Of a DNA stretch of 7,454 nucleotides, positions 1-6,952 are shown in pieces. The notes under the pieces are model-generated. The model was not told where the DNA came from and did no database searches. It saw only the letters and a program-made list of their open reading frames with translations. The DNA comes from an uncultured Mycoplasmatota bacterium (GTDB lineage: Bacteria > Bacillota_I > Bacilli_A > RF39 > UBA660). Each line of letters opens with the position of its first letter. The stretch's first letter is position 1. The position numbers and the translations under genes were made by a program. The DNA lies in assembly GCA_900553835.1 (NCBI GenBank), contig USFF01000031.1, positions 1 through 7,454 of the forward strand. Reading direction: 5' to 3'.

Positions 1-1647
1 ACAGTACAAATAATAGGAAAAGGAAAAGAAATATCACTTGACAGTGCAAACTTAAAAATAACATTTGCAAGTGGAGGAGGTAATATATCTAGTACTAATA
101 TAGAACCAGGATGGAGTAGTGGTGCAAGTACATTTACAGTTAAAAATGAAAGTAATGATACTTATAAGTACAATATAATCATAAAAGACTTAGTAAATAC
201 ATTTGTAACAAAAGGTTTCTTACTATACAAAATAACATCAACAGATGGTGGATACAATATGGGTGACTTTGTAGATGTACCTAAAAGTAGTCAAGCAAAA
301 GATAAAATACTAGCATATAGTGTAGAGATAGCAAAAGGAGTTACTCATACATATACTGTTGAGTTTAAATACTTAACAAGTGAAGAAGATCAAAGCGATG
401 ACATGGGTAGAATATTAAGTGGTACTCTTTACATTGAAAAAGGAACTTTACCACCAACTTTAGCAGAAAAGTTAATGGAAGATAACCCTACAATACAAAC
501 AAGAAGTTCGTTTAGTGCAGTATTTACAACTACTAACACAGGAACTTTATATAAAGCCACGGAAAGTATTGCCGGGTCTTCTGCAAAAGATGTGTATTAT
601 TTTGCAGGAGATGCCAAAAATAACTGGGTAAAATTTGGAAAACAAAATAGCATTTCTTGTTTATATAACAATAATCAAGTCAGCAAAGGAAATTATAGTT
701 ATGGTAGTTATAACATAACAAGTGTTAGTCTAGTGGAAAGCCAAAGTGAGTGTGAAACAACCGGTGTCTGTGTGACAACCGAGTATGGACCCGTAATAGG
801 AGTTACAAGCAGTCAATGTTCTACTCATGGTGGTAATTGGATAAATGAAACACCAACTTATAAAGGAGTTATTCAAAATTATATATATTGGAGAATAATA
901 AGAACAAATGCAGATGGAAGCATAAGACTGCTGTACTCAGGAACTAGGGTAGATACAACACAAGGATATATAGGACAAAGTGCATTTAATAGTACATATA
1001 AAGATCCAATGTATGTAGGATACATGTATGGAACGAGTGGAACACTTGCTTCAAACAGAACAAATGAAAATGATAGTACAATAAAAACATATATAGATAA
1101 TTGGTATAGTAATAATTTATCTGCTTATACAAAATATTTGAGTACAGATGCTGTGTATTGTAATGATAGAAAAGCACCAAGTTATAGTGCAAGTAGTGTA
1201 TTTCATTACTATGTATATACAAGACTATATAAAAAAAATGCAAATCCAACATACAACTGTGAGGACACAAAAGATGCATTTTCAGGAAGTAACAGTGAAG
1301 CAAAACTCACATATCCAATAGGATTAATGACAGCAGATGAGGTAGCATATGCTGGTGGTAAAAGTGAAAAAAGTTTAATAAGTCCATATGCTTGGTATTA
1401 TTTAAATAGTGCTGGAGGAAGCATAACAGGAACACAATGGTGGTGGTTGCTTTCGCCTGCCTACTCGTCTGACAGCAGCAGTGCTACCTCGTGGCATGTG
1501 GGCGGTTCTGGCTACCCTGGCCACCTCAACGTCGACTTTGTCTACGCCTCGAAGGTCGTGCGTCCTGCCATTAGTATCAAATCTGATGTCCTATGGTCTT
1601 CGGGAGATGGAAGCCCAGAAAATCCTTACGAAATAGTTTATAATTAA
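1..1647 (+). CDS. Secreted/surface protein with DUF6273-like, C-type-lectin-like C-terminus (5' end missing)
   Basis: The frame is open from base 1 without a stop, so this is the last 548 residues of a longer protein. The in-frame ATG at 259 has no ribosome site and is not the start. Residues 1-150 are rich in Ser/Thr/Asn and look like beta-strand surface domains. Around residues 172-212 comes a SAVFTTTNTG...VYYFAGDAKNNWVKFG segment, then YWRIIRTNADGSIRLLYSGT near 296-315, LTYPIGLMTADEVAYAGG near 436-452, and WWWLLSP at 480-486 followed by VVRPAISI near 519-526. From memory this order matches a family of paralogous surface proteins in uncultured gut Bacillota, whose C-terminus is often annotated DUF6273 and resembles the C-type-lectin/formylglycine-enzyme fold. 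Six cysteines (about residues 220, 251, 257, 273, 387, 420) could form disulfides outside the cell. No transmembrane anchor or sorting motif follows the C-terminus; export signals would lie upstream. Ligand unknown. The 3' end has a sharp GC rise, listed separately. Confidence 0.85.
   Translation, partial: TVQIIGKGKEISLDSANLKITFASGGGNISSTNIEPGWSSGASTFTVKNESNDTYKYNIIIKDLVNTFVTKGFLLYKITSTDGGYNMGDFVDVPKSSQAKDKILAYSVEIAKGVTHTYTVEFKYLTSEEDQSDDMGRILSGTLYIEKGTLPPTLAEKLMEDNPTIQTRSSFSAVFTTTNTGTLYKATESIAGSSAKDVYYFAGDAKNNWVKFGKQNSISCLYNNNQVSKGNYSYGSYNITSVSLVESQSECETTGVCVTTEYGPVIGVTSSQCSTHGGNWINETPTYKGVIQNYIYWRIIRTNADGSIRLLYSGTRVDTTQGYIGQSAFNSTYKDPMYVGYMYGTSGTLASNRTNENDSTIKTYIDNWYSNNLSAYTKYLSTDAVYCNDRKAPSYSASSVFHYYVYTRLYKKNANPTYNCEDTKDAFSGSNSEAKLTYPIGLMTADEVAYAGGKSEKSLISPYAWYYLNSAGGSITGTQWWWLLSPAYSSDSSSATSWHVGGSGYPGHLNVDFVYASKVVRPAISIKSDVLWSSGDGSPENPYEIVYN
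1438..1578 (+). other. GC-rich, adenine-poor 3' block: candidate DGR variable region
   Basis: Seen: bases 1441-1560 contain 72 G/C (60%) and 15 A (12.5%), while the preceding 60 bases (1381-1440) have 38% GC and 35% A. Across 1438-1578 none of 47 codons ends in A, in a gene where A-ending codons are common. Within 1459-1569, 30 of 37 codons end in C or T, 20 of them in C. The block encodes Trp-rich WWWLLSP, then a run rich in small and aromatic residues (Y, S, D, H, G, N), then VVRPA. Known: DGR variable regions lie at the 3' end of C-type-lectin-fold genes. Their templates carry many AAC/AAT codons, mutated at A, giving NNY codons that can never be stops. Inferred: this is such a region, diversified by elements outside the window. 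Alternative: a cassette conserved or exchanged among paralogues. Confidence 0.5.
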
Positions 1648-1653
1648 TACATT

Positions 1654-1684
1654 AAATACTTTAGTAATAACTAGAGTATTTTTT
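1654..1684 (+). terminator. Intrinsic terminator after the surface-protein gene
   Basis: A stem of 12 pairs (1654-1665 with 1670-1681, one of them G-U) closes a 4-base AATA loop. The descending arm ends in a run of six T (1679-1684), followed by more T-rich sequence. It starts 7 bases after the TAA stop. It separates the surface-protein gene from the transporter operon, so the latter needs its own promoter. Confidence 0.88.
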
Positions 1685-1697
1685 AATTATTTTTATT

Positions 1698-1732
1698 TTG
1701 TCACTTACTTGTCATATTATTTAGTGTATAAT
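1698..1732 (+). promoter_or_regulatory. Promoter of the ABC transporter genes with Pho-box-like direct repeat
   Basis: A perfect -10 box TATAAT lies at 1727-1732, 21 bases before the ATPase start. No good -35 stands 16-18 bp upstream (best is TTACTT). Instead two identical TTGTCA hexamers occur at 1698-1703 and 1709-1714, 11 bp apart; the second copy with its following T ends 11 bp before the -10. OmpR/PhoB-family regulators bind direct repeats of about one helical turn, and the Pho box (TGTCA repeated every 11 bp) occupies the -35 region in the same way. The inference is an activator-dependent promoter, most simply controlled by the OmpR-type regulator encoded at 5078-5719. Confidence 0.6.
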
Positions 1733-1753
1733 TAATATGGAAGGAGAAATAAT

Positions 1754-2428
1754 ATGGAGATATTAAGAGTAGAAAAATTAACTAAAGTATATGGTAAAGG
1801 AGAAAATAAAGTAGTTGCTTTAGATAATGTTAGTTTTAGTGTAGAAAAGGGAGAATTTGTTGCAATTGTTGGAGCAAGTGGAAGTGGTAAGTCAACACTA
1901 TTACATTTATTAGGTGGAGTAGATAGACCTACTAGTGGTAAAGTTTATATTAATAATACAGACATTTTCAAAATGAATGATGATAAACTTGCTATTTTTC
2001 GAAGAAGACAAGTAGGTTTAATATATCAGTTTTATAATTTATTACCTATTCTAAATGTAAAAGAAAACATTACACTTCCGTTAGAACTTGACAATGTTAA
2101 ACCAGATGAAGAAGAAGTTAAAGAATTATTAAAAGTACTAGGACTTTTAAATCGGAGCAATCATTTACCAAATGAATTATCAGGTGGTCAACAACAAAGA
2201 ACTTCTATAGGAAGAGCCTTAATTACTAAGCCGTCTATAGTTTTAGCTGATGAACCAACTGGAAACTTAGATTCCAAAGCAAGTGAAGAAATTGTTTCGC
2301 TACTTAAGAAGTCTAATAAAGAATTAAAACAAACAATTATTCTAATTACTCATAATTTAGAAATTGCTAAAATGGCTGACAGAGTTATTACTCTAGAAGA
2401 TGGTAAAATAGTAGGTGATGTAAAGTGA
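1754..2428 (+). CDS. ABC transporter ATP-binding protein (LolD/MacB/SalX-type)
   Basis: This 224-aa cytoplasmic ATPase powers the permease encoded next to it. All nucleotide-binding motifs are intact: Walker A GASGSGKST at residues 40-48, Q-loop Gln92 in YQFYNLLP, signature LSGGQQQR at 142-149, Walker B IVLADEP at 162-168 with catalytic Glu167, D-loop NLD at 171-173 and switch His200. The length is normal for the LolD/MacB/YknY-like branch that pairs with FtsX-type permeases; the family handles lipoproteins, peptides, antibiotics or cell-wall signals rather than small nutrients. AAGGAG at 1741-1746, 7 bases before the ATG, supports the start. Its TGA overlaps the permease GTG by 4 bp (GTGA). 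With a two-component system directly downstream, a role in envelope stress or antimicrobial-peptide response is plausible, but the substrate is not shown. Confidence 0.95.
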   Translation: MEILRVEKLTKVYGKGENKVVALDNVSFSVEKGEFVAIVGASGSGKSTLLHLLGGVDRPTSGKVYINNTDIFKMNDDKLAIFRRRQVGLIYQFYNLLPILNVKENITLPLELDNVKPDEEEVKELLKVLGLLNRSNHLPNELSGGQQQRTSIGRALITKPSIVLADEPTGNLDSKASEEIVSLLKKSNKELKQTIILITHNLEIAKMADRVITLEDGKIVGDVK

Positions 2429-5010
2429 ATATTTTAAAAAAACTAACTTTAAAAAACTTATTATTAAATAAAAAGAGAAATATTGTCACTATTATAGGTA
2501 TTACTTTATCAGTTGCTTTAATAACTGCAGTGACTAGTATGGTGGTTAGTTTTAAGGAAAGTTTAATAAACTTCGAAAAGAAAAATGGTGGAGACTACCA
2601 TTATATGTTTTATGGTGTTAGTAATGAAGACATAAATATTTTTAAAAATAATAGAAAGATAGATGCTTTTTACACTATTAAAGAACTAGGTTATAGTAAG
2701 ATAGATAGTAAAAACACCTATAAACCATATTTATATGTTATAGAAATGGATAATAAAGCCTTTAATAAGATGGGCATTGTTTTAAATGAGGGAAGACTAC
2801 CTGAAAATGAAAATGAAATAGTTGTTTCAAGACATTTAAAAACAAATGGAAGATTGGAATATAAAGTTGGAGAGACTATTAAATTAGATATAGGAAAAAG
2901 AATGAGTGGTGAACAAGAATTATCACAGTATAATCCATTTGTAGAAGGTGAACCTGAGAGATTAAAAATATCTTTTACTAAAGAATATAAAATTGTAGGG
3001 ATTATTGAAAGGCCTTCAAATGGAATCGAACCTTTTTCTGCACCAGGATATACAGTTATAACATATCTGAGTAATACAGAAGGGAATAACACTGTTTATG
3101 CAAGATATACTAAAGAGGGTTTAAAAAATCAATATAAAGTAACTGCTGGAATATTAGGAGTAGATGAGAAAACATTTGAAAAAAAAGCTACTTATGATCC
3201 TAATATTAATGAGAATGATGAACAAGAAATGTCTAAAGCTAAATATATCTATGGAAGTAATGAATATTTAATCAAACTTGAAACTAACGCATTTAGTGAT
3301 AGTTCTATGAAAGCACTTACTATTATAGGCTCAGTTGTTATTTTTATTATTATAGTAACGAGTGTATTTTGCATTAGAAATAGTTTTAAAATTAGTGTTA
3401 CTGAAAGAATAAAAGAATATGGAATGCTTTCTAGTATAGGTGCTAGTAGTAAACAAATTAAGAAAAGTGTTTATTATGAAGCATTTTTACTAGGAATAGT
3501 AGGAGTACCTCTCGGAGTACTCAGTGGACTCATTGCTAGTTATGTATTAATTATAATAGTAAATTATTTACTTTCTGATTCTCTTCTAGATGCAAGTAGT
3601 TTCTTAATATATAAAGTATCTTTAATAGGCATAATTATTAGTGTTATTTTAAGTATAATTACCATATTTTTATCAAGTACTTCTAGTGCTAGAAAAGCTA
3701 GTAAGACTAGTCCTATTGTAAATATAAGAAAGAATAATGATATTAAAATTAATAAAAAGAAATTAAAATGTCCTAAAATAATTAATAAATTATTTGGTAT
3801 TGGTGGAAAAATATCTTATAAAAATATAAAAAGAAATAAAAGTAAATATAAAACTACTATTATTTCTATAGTAGTATCAGTTAGTGTATATATTGCTTTA
3901 TCTTATTTTGTAAATACTACTGTTAAAGTAATTAAACTTGAATATGGAGATTATAATCACAATATAGCTCTTACTTCATTTTTAACTAAATATGAAGATA
4001 ATGAAAGTATTATAAATGATATAATTAAACTTGATAATATTGGTAATTATTCTTTAAATAGAACAAGTTTATATGAAGGTAATTTTAAGTATACAGATGA
4101 ATATAAAAAATATAATGAATATTATGATGATGGAAACATTATAGTAAATGTAATGTCAGTTGGAAAAGATGAATACACTAGATATTTAAATAAACTTGGT
4201 CTTTCTTATGATAAAGTAAAATATAAAGGAATTTTAATCAACAACGATAAGAAAACATTCGAGGAAGATAATATAGTTTTTAATATTTTAGATATTAAAA
4301 AAGGAGATATTTTAAAACTTAAAAATAGAAAAGGGGATACTAATCTAGATATAGAAGTTGCACTTGTAACTGATAAGAGGCCTTTAGGCTATGAAAATTA
4401 CTTTGGGATACCATTTTTAATTGTAAGTGATGAAATGATGGATAATTTACCAAAATCAAATAGCATTGAATTACTTATTAAAAGTAATAAGCCAGATAAA
4501 CTTCAGGATGATATTGAAAAGTTAGTAAAAGAAAGAGAATGTGAAGAAGAAGTATCTATTGTTAATTTAGATGCAACAATGAAAGAACTTAAGAATATAT
4601 ATTTAATTGTAGCAATATTCCTATATGGATTTATAATTGTAATTAGTTTAATAGGTGTTACCAATATATTCAACACTATTTCAACTAATATGATGCTTAG
4701 AAAATCTGAATTTGCTACATTAAAGAGTATAGGTATGACTAAGAAAGAATTTAATAAAATGATATTTTTAGAAAGTTTTCTCTATTCAGTTAAATCTCTT
4801 TTAATAGGACTTCCTATTGGAATAGGATTATCTTATTTAATATATTTAGGTTTAAAACAAAGTTTAGTATTTACCTATGTACCTCCATATAAGGGAATTA
4901 TTATAAGTATTTTAGTTGTATTTATATTAATATTCTTGCTAAATTCATATTCTTCTAAAAAAGCTAACAGTGGGAATATTATTGAAACTATAAGAAATGA
5001 GAACATTTAG
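2425..5010 (+). CDS. ABC transporter permease with two FtsX modules
   Basis: This 861-aa membrane protein is the partner of the preceding ATPase. Eight hydrophobic segments are visible at about residues 19-42, 296-317, 350-378, 396-418, 477-496, 724-748, 784-808 and 823-841. They form two repeated FtsX/MacB-like modules, each with one helix, a large extracytoplasmic domain (about 43-295 and 497-723) and three helices. Each module carries the typical cytoplasmic motif after its second helix: ERIKEYGMLSSIGAS (327-341) and RKSEFATLKSIGMT (759-772). BceB-type permeases have ten helices and a single large domain, so this is a different layout, closer to duplicated MacB/LolC-type permeases. It may work by mechanotransmission or extrusion rather than classical import. 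The start is GTG, supported by AGGTGA at 2413-2418, 6 bases upstream, and by coupling to the ATPase stop. Its stop codon lies in the loop of a hairpin. Confidence 0.92.
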   Translation: MNILKKLTLKNLLLNKKRNIVTIIGITLSVALITAVTSMVVSFKESLINFEKKNGGDYHYMFYGVSNEDINIFKNNRKIDAFYTIKELGYSKIDSKNTYKPYLYVIEMDNKAFNKMGIVLNEGRLPENENEIVVSRHLKTNGRLEYKVGETIKLDIGKRMSGEQELSQYNPFVEGEPERLKISFTKEYKIVGIIERPSNGIEPFSAPGYTVITYLSNTEGNNTVYARYTKEGLKNQYKVTAGILGVDEKTFEKKATYDPNINENDEQEMSKAKYIYGSNEYLIKLETNAFSDSSMKALTIIGSVVIFIIIVTSVFCIRNSFKISVTERIKEYGMLSSIGASSKQIKKSVYYEAFLLGIVGVPLGVLSGLIASYVLIIIVNYLLSDSLLDASSFLIYKVSLIGIIISVILSIITIFLSSTSSARKASKTSPIVNIRKNNDIKINKKKLKCPKIINKLFGIGGKISYKNIKRNKSKYKTTIISIVVSVSVYIALSYFVNTTVKVIKLEYGDYNHNIALTSFLTKYEDNESIINDIIKLDNIGNYSLNRTSLYEGNFKYTDEYKKYNEYYDDGNIIVNVMSVGKDEYTRYLNKLGLSYDKVKYKGILINNDKKTFEEDNIVFNILDIKKGDILKLKNRKGDTNLDIEVALVTDKRPLGYENYFGIPFLIVSDEMMDNLPKSNSIELLIKSNKPDKLQDDIEKLVKERECEEEVSIVNLDATMKELKNIYLIVAIFLYGFIIVISLIGVTNIFNTISTNMMLRKSEFATLKSIGMTKKEFNKMIFLESFLYSVKSLLIGLPIGIGLSYLIYLGLKQSLVFTYVPPYKGIIISILVVFILIFLLNSYSSKKANSGNIIETIRNENI

Positions 5011-5023
5011 TAGTTCTCATTTT
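4995..5023 (+). terminator. Hairpin over the permease stop codon, possible weak terminator
   Basis: AAATGAGAAC (4995-5004) and GTTCTCATTT (5013-5022) pair perfectly over 10 bp around an 8-base loop that contains the TAG stop (5008-5010). The T run at the end of the descending arm is only four bases (5020-5023) and is followed by AAAA, so termination would be weak or partial. It could reduce read-through into the regulator genes or stabilise the 3' end of the transporter mRNA. Confidence 0.5.
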
Positions 5024-5031
5024 AAAATATG

Positions 5032-5060
5032 TTGATAAACTTATTATAATTCATTATAAT
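5032..5060 (+). promoter_or_regulatory. Promoter of the two-component genes
   Basis: TTGATA (5032-5037, five of six matches to the consensus -35) is followed after exactly 17 bp by TATAAT (5055-5060). Transcription would begin near 5067, just before the ribosome site AGGAGG (5068-5073), giving a leader of only about 11 bases. A second TATAAT at 5045-5050 is too close to this -35. The -10, the spacer and the last two bases of the -35 lie inside the palindrome at 5036-5067. Confidence 0.65.
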
Positions 5061-5067
5061 AAGTTTA
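5036..5067. repeat. Perfect 15-bp inverted repeat over the regulator promoter
   Basis: The arms TAAACTTATTATAAT (5036-5050) and ATTATAATAAGTTTA (5053-5067) are exact reverse complements with only TC between them. In DNA this could be an operator for a dimeric repressor or for autoregulation, covering spacer, -10 and start point. In read-through RNA from the permease gene it would fold into a hairpin ending next to AGGAGG and could hinder translation. There is no T run after it, so it is not a usual terminator on this strand. Chance palindromes are commoner in AT-rich DNA, but 15 perfect pairs is long. Confidence 0.75.
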
Positions 5068-5077
5068 AGGAGGCATT

Positions 5078-5719
5078 ATGGATATATTGTTAATTGAAGA
5101 TAATTTAAGTATTAGAGATGCTCTTTTATATACATTTAATTTAGAAGGTTTTATCATTAAAAGTGCATCATCTTTAAAAGAAGCAGAAAATATACTAAAG
5201 AAAAACAAACCCAGACTTATTCTACTTGATGTAAGTTTACCTGATGGAAATGGCTTTGATTTTTATAAAGATATTATTAGAGGATTAATACCTACCATAT
5301 TTTTAACAGCAAGGAATGGTGAAGAAGATATTATTAAAGGCTTTAACTTAGGAGCAGAAGACTATGTGACCAAACCTTTTAAGACTGGAGAACTTTTAGC
5401 AAGAGTAAGTAGGATCCTAAAGAGAGAGAATAATGTAGTAGTAGGTAATATTAAGTTTGATTTAAATAAAATGGAAGTAAGTAAAGATAGTGAATTAGTT
5501 AATTTAACAAGTTTAGAACTTAGAATTTTATATTATTTATTTAAAAACATGAGTAGGGTTGTTACAAGGGATGAGTTAATTGATTTTATTTGGAGTATTA
5601 CTGGCAATGATGTAAATGATAATACATTAACTGTTTATTTGAAGAGAATAAGAGAAAAACTAGGGGATAATATTATTTTAACTGTAAAGGGTATAGGTTA
5701 TAGAATTAATGAAAAATAA
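5078..5719 (+). CDS. OmpR/PhoB-family response regulator
   Basis: This 213-aa DNA-binding protein has an N-terminal receiver domain (about residues 1-115) and a C-terminal winged-helix domain (about 121-211). Receiver residues are all present: acidic Glu7/Asp8, phosphoacceptor Asp51 in LLDVSLPDGNG, Thr77 and Lys99 in KPF. The effector domain shows the family pattern LTSLELRILYYLF, the recognition-helix region NTLTVYLKRIREKLG and the closing KGIGYRI. When phosphorylated by the kinase encoded next, such proteins dimerise and bind direct repeats about 10-11 bp apart; the TTGTCA pair before the transporter genes is the obvious candidate target. AGGAGG at 5068-5073, 4 bases before the ATG, supports the start. 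The gene overlaps the kinase gene by 11 bp. Whether it regulates itself through the upstream palindrome is unknown; that symmetric form is not the usual OmpR-type direct repeat. Confidence 0.96.
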   Translation: MDILLIEDNLSIRDALLYTFNLEGFIIKSASSLKEAENILKKNKPRLILLDVSLPDGNGFDFYKDIIRGLIPTIFLTARNGEEDIIKGFNLGAEDYVTKPFKTGELLARVSRILKRENNVVVGNIKFDLNKMEVSKDSELVNLTSLELRILYYLFKNMSRVVTRDELIDFIWSITGNDVNDNTLTVYLKRIREKLGDNIILTVKGIGYRINEK

Positions 5720-6908
5720 AAGTGTTTATATAATTATTATTTTATGTTTAGCATGTACATTTATAATAAATGGACTGTTTTACTCATATGTAAATACCAT
5801 TAATAAGAATAATTATAAAGTAATTAATAACATAATGTATTTAATAGAAAGTAAATATGGAAGTATTAATAAGGAAGAAATTATTAATATTATTAATACT
5901 GAAAATACAAGTAGTTTAAAAGAGTATGGTATTAACGAAGATGATTTTATTTTAATTAGTAATGAAAATAGTTACATGAAATATCTTTATATTATCAATA
6001 TTACTTTATTTACTTTCATGCTATTGTTATTAATACTATATATAATAAACAAAAGGAGAGAAAAGAAGAATATAGTAAAACTAACCAATTTAATAAAAGA
6101 AATTAATAACAAGAATTATATGTTTAATTTAGATGATACAAAAGAAAATGAATTTTCTTTATTAATGAATGAACTATATAAAACTATGGTTATTCTTAAA
6201 GAAAGTGCTGAAAATTCTAATAAAGATAAGTTAAGTGTTAAAGAAAGTATAGAAGATATTTCTCATCAATTAAAGACTCCTCTTACATCTATTAATATAA
6301 TGCTTGATAATTTAATACAAAATAAATTTATGAAAGAAGAAGACAGATATAAGTTTTTAAGGAGCATAAAAAGAGAAATTAGTAATATTAATTCACTCAT
6401 TTTAATTCTTTTAAAATTAGCTAGTTTTGATTCTAACACTATAGTATATAACAGAAAAGAGGTTCACTTAATTGATGTGGTTAATAAATCTATACAAAAT
6501 TTAACAGTTTTAATAGATTTAAAAGACATTAATATTTCGTTAGATGTAGACGATAATACTTTAGTTTATTTAGATTTTAATATGGAAGTAGAAGCTATTA
6601 CTAATATTATAAAAAATGCCATTGAATATACAAAAGATGAAATTATTATTACAAGTAGTGACAACAAAATGTATACAGAACTTACTATTAAAGACAATGG
6701 TAGAGGACTAGATAAAAATGAAATAGAACATATTTTTGAAAGATTTTATAAGGGTAATAATTATAAAGAAAATAGTTTTGGTATAGGACTTTCACTAGCA
6801 AAAGCAATTATTACTAAAGATAACGGGAAACTAGATGTTTCCTCTGTTAAGGGAAAATATACAATTTTTAAAATAAGATATTTTAAAAATATTAAGAATG
6901 TGGAATAA
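5709..6908 (+). CDS. Membrane sensor histidine kinase
   Basis: This 399-aa inner-membrane kinase is the partner of the preceding regulator. It has one N-terminal helix (about residues 6-28), a short extracytoplasmic stretch of about 60 residues, a second helix (about 92-114), a charged linker, the dimerisation/phosphoacceptor domain with His186 in EDISHQLKTPLTS, and an ATPase domain with N-box Asn303 (NIIKNAIEYT), G1 DNGRG (329-333), F-box IFERFYKG (342-349) and G2 GIGLSLAKAI (358-367). All catalytic motifs are intact. The outer loop is longer than the very short linker of BceS-type intramembrane kinases but too small for a typical PAS or Cache sensor, so it may sense the membrane, a peptide or the neighbouring permease. 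No strong ribosome site precedes the ATG; the 11-bp overlap with the regulator gene suggests translational coupling. The cytoplasmic linker (115-175) resembles a HAMP-like helical connector but is not a clear HAMP. Confidence 0.95.
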   Translation: MKNKSVYIIIILCLACTFIINGLFYSYVNTINKNNYKVINNIMYLIESKYGSINKEEIINIINTENTSSLKEYGINEDDFILISNENSYMKYLYIINITLFTFMLLLLILYIINKRREKKNIVKLTNLIKEINNKNYMFNLDDTKENEFSLLMNELYKTMVILKESAENSNKDKLSVKESIEDISHQLKTPLTSINIMLDNLIQNKFMKEEDRYKFLRSIKREISNINSLILILLKLASFDSNTIVYNRKEVHLIDVVNKSIQNLTVLIDLKDINISLDVDDNTLVYLDFNMEVEAITNIIKNAIEYTKDEIIITSSDNKMYTELTIKDNGRGLDKNEIEHIFERFYKGNNYKENSFGIGLSLAKAIITKDNGKLDVSSVKGKYTIFKIRYFKNIKNVE

Positions 6909-6909
6909 A

Positions 6910-6946
6910 GTAAATATAATGTAAATTTATTTACATATAGTATAAT
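6910..6946 (+). promoter_or_regulatory. Candidate promoter/operator of the small gene
   Basis: TATAAT at 6941-6946 is a perfect -10 box 19 bases before the start at 6966. The sequence 16-18 bp upstream is a poor -35. In its place lie a palindrome, ATGTAAAT-TT-ATTTACAT (6919-6936, 8-bp arms), and a direct repeat of GTAAAT at 6910-6915 and 6921-6926, 11 bp apart. This suggests a regulator-dependent promoter, but the DNA is so AT-rich that part of this may be chance. Read-through from the kinase gene is also possible, since no terminator separates them. Confidence 0.4.
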
Positions 6947-6952
6947 GTTATT

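Noticed and set aside
259..261. In-frame ATG as start of the surface-protein gene
   Set aside because: The frame is open back to base 1 with matching codon use and protein character, and no proper ribosome site precedes 259; the true start is outside the window.
986..1303. Reverse-strand reading frame of 105 codons
   Set aside because: It is antisense to the surface-protein gene, gives a Tyr/His/Leu-rich low-complexity product and has no ribosome site.
2718..3092. Reverse-strand reading frame of 124 codons
   Set aside because: It lies wholly inside the permease gene, without ribosome site or recognisable domain.
5042..5061. PerR/Fur box in the promoter palindrome
   Set aside because: The arms match the PerR-like TTATAAT/ATTATAA, but the spacer is 2 bp rather than 1 and the symmetry runs much further, so a PerR assignment is not justified.
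5036..5067. Palindrome as intrinsic terminator
   Set aside because: No T run follows the second arm on the + strand; AGGAGG of the regulator gene comes next.
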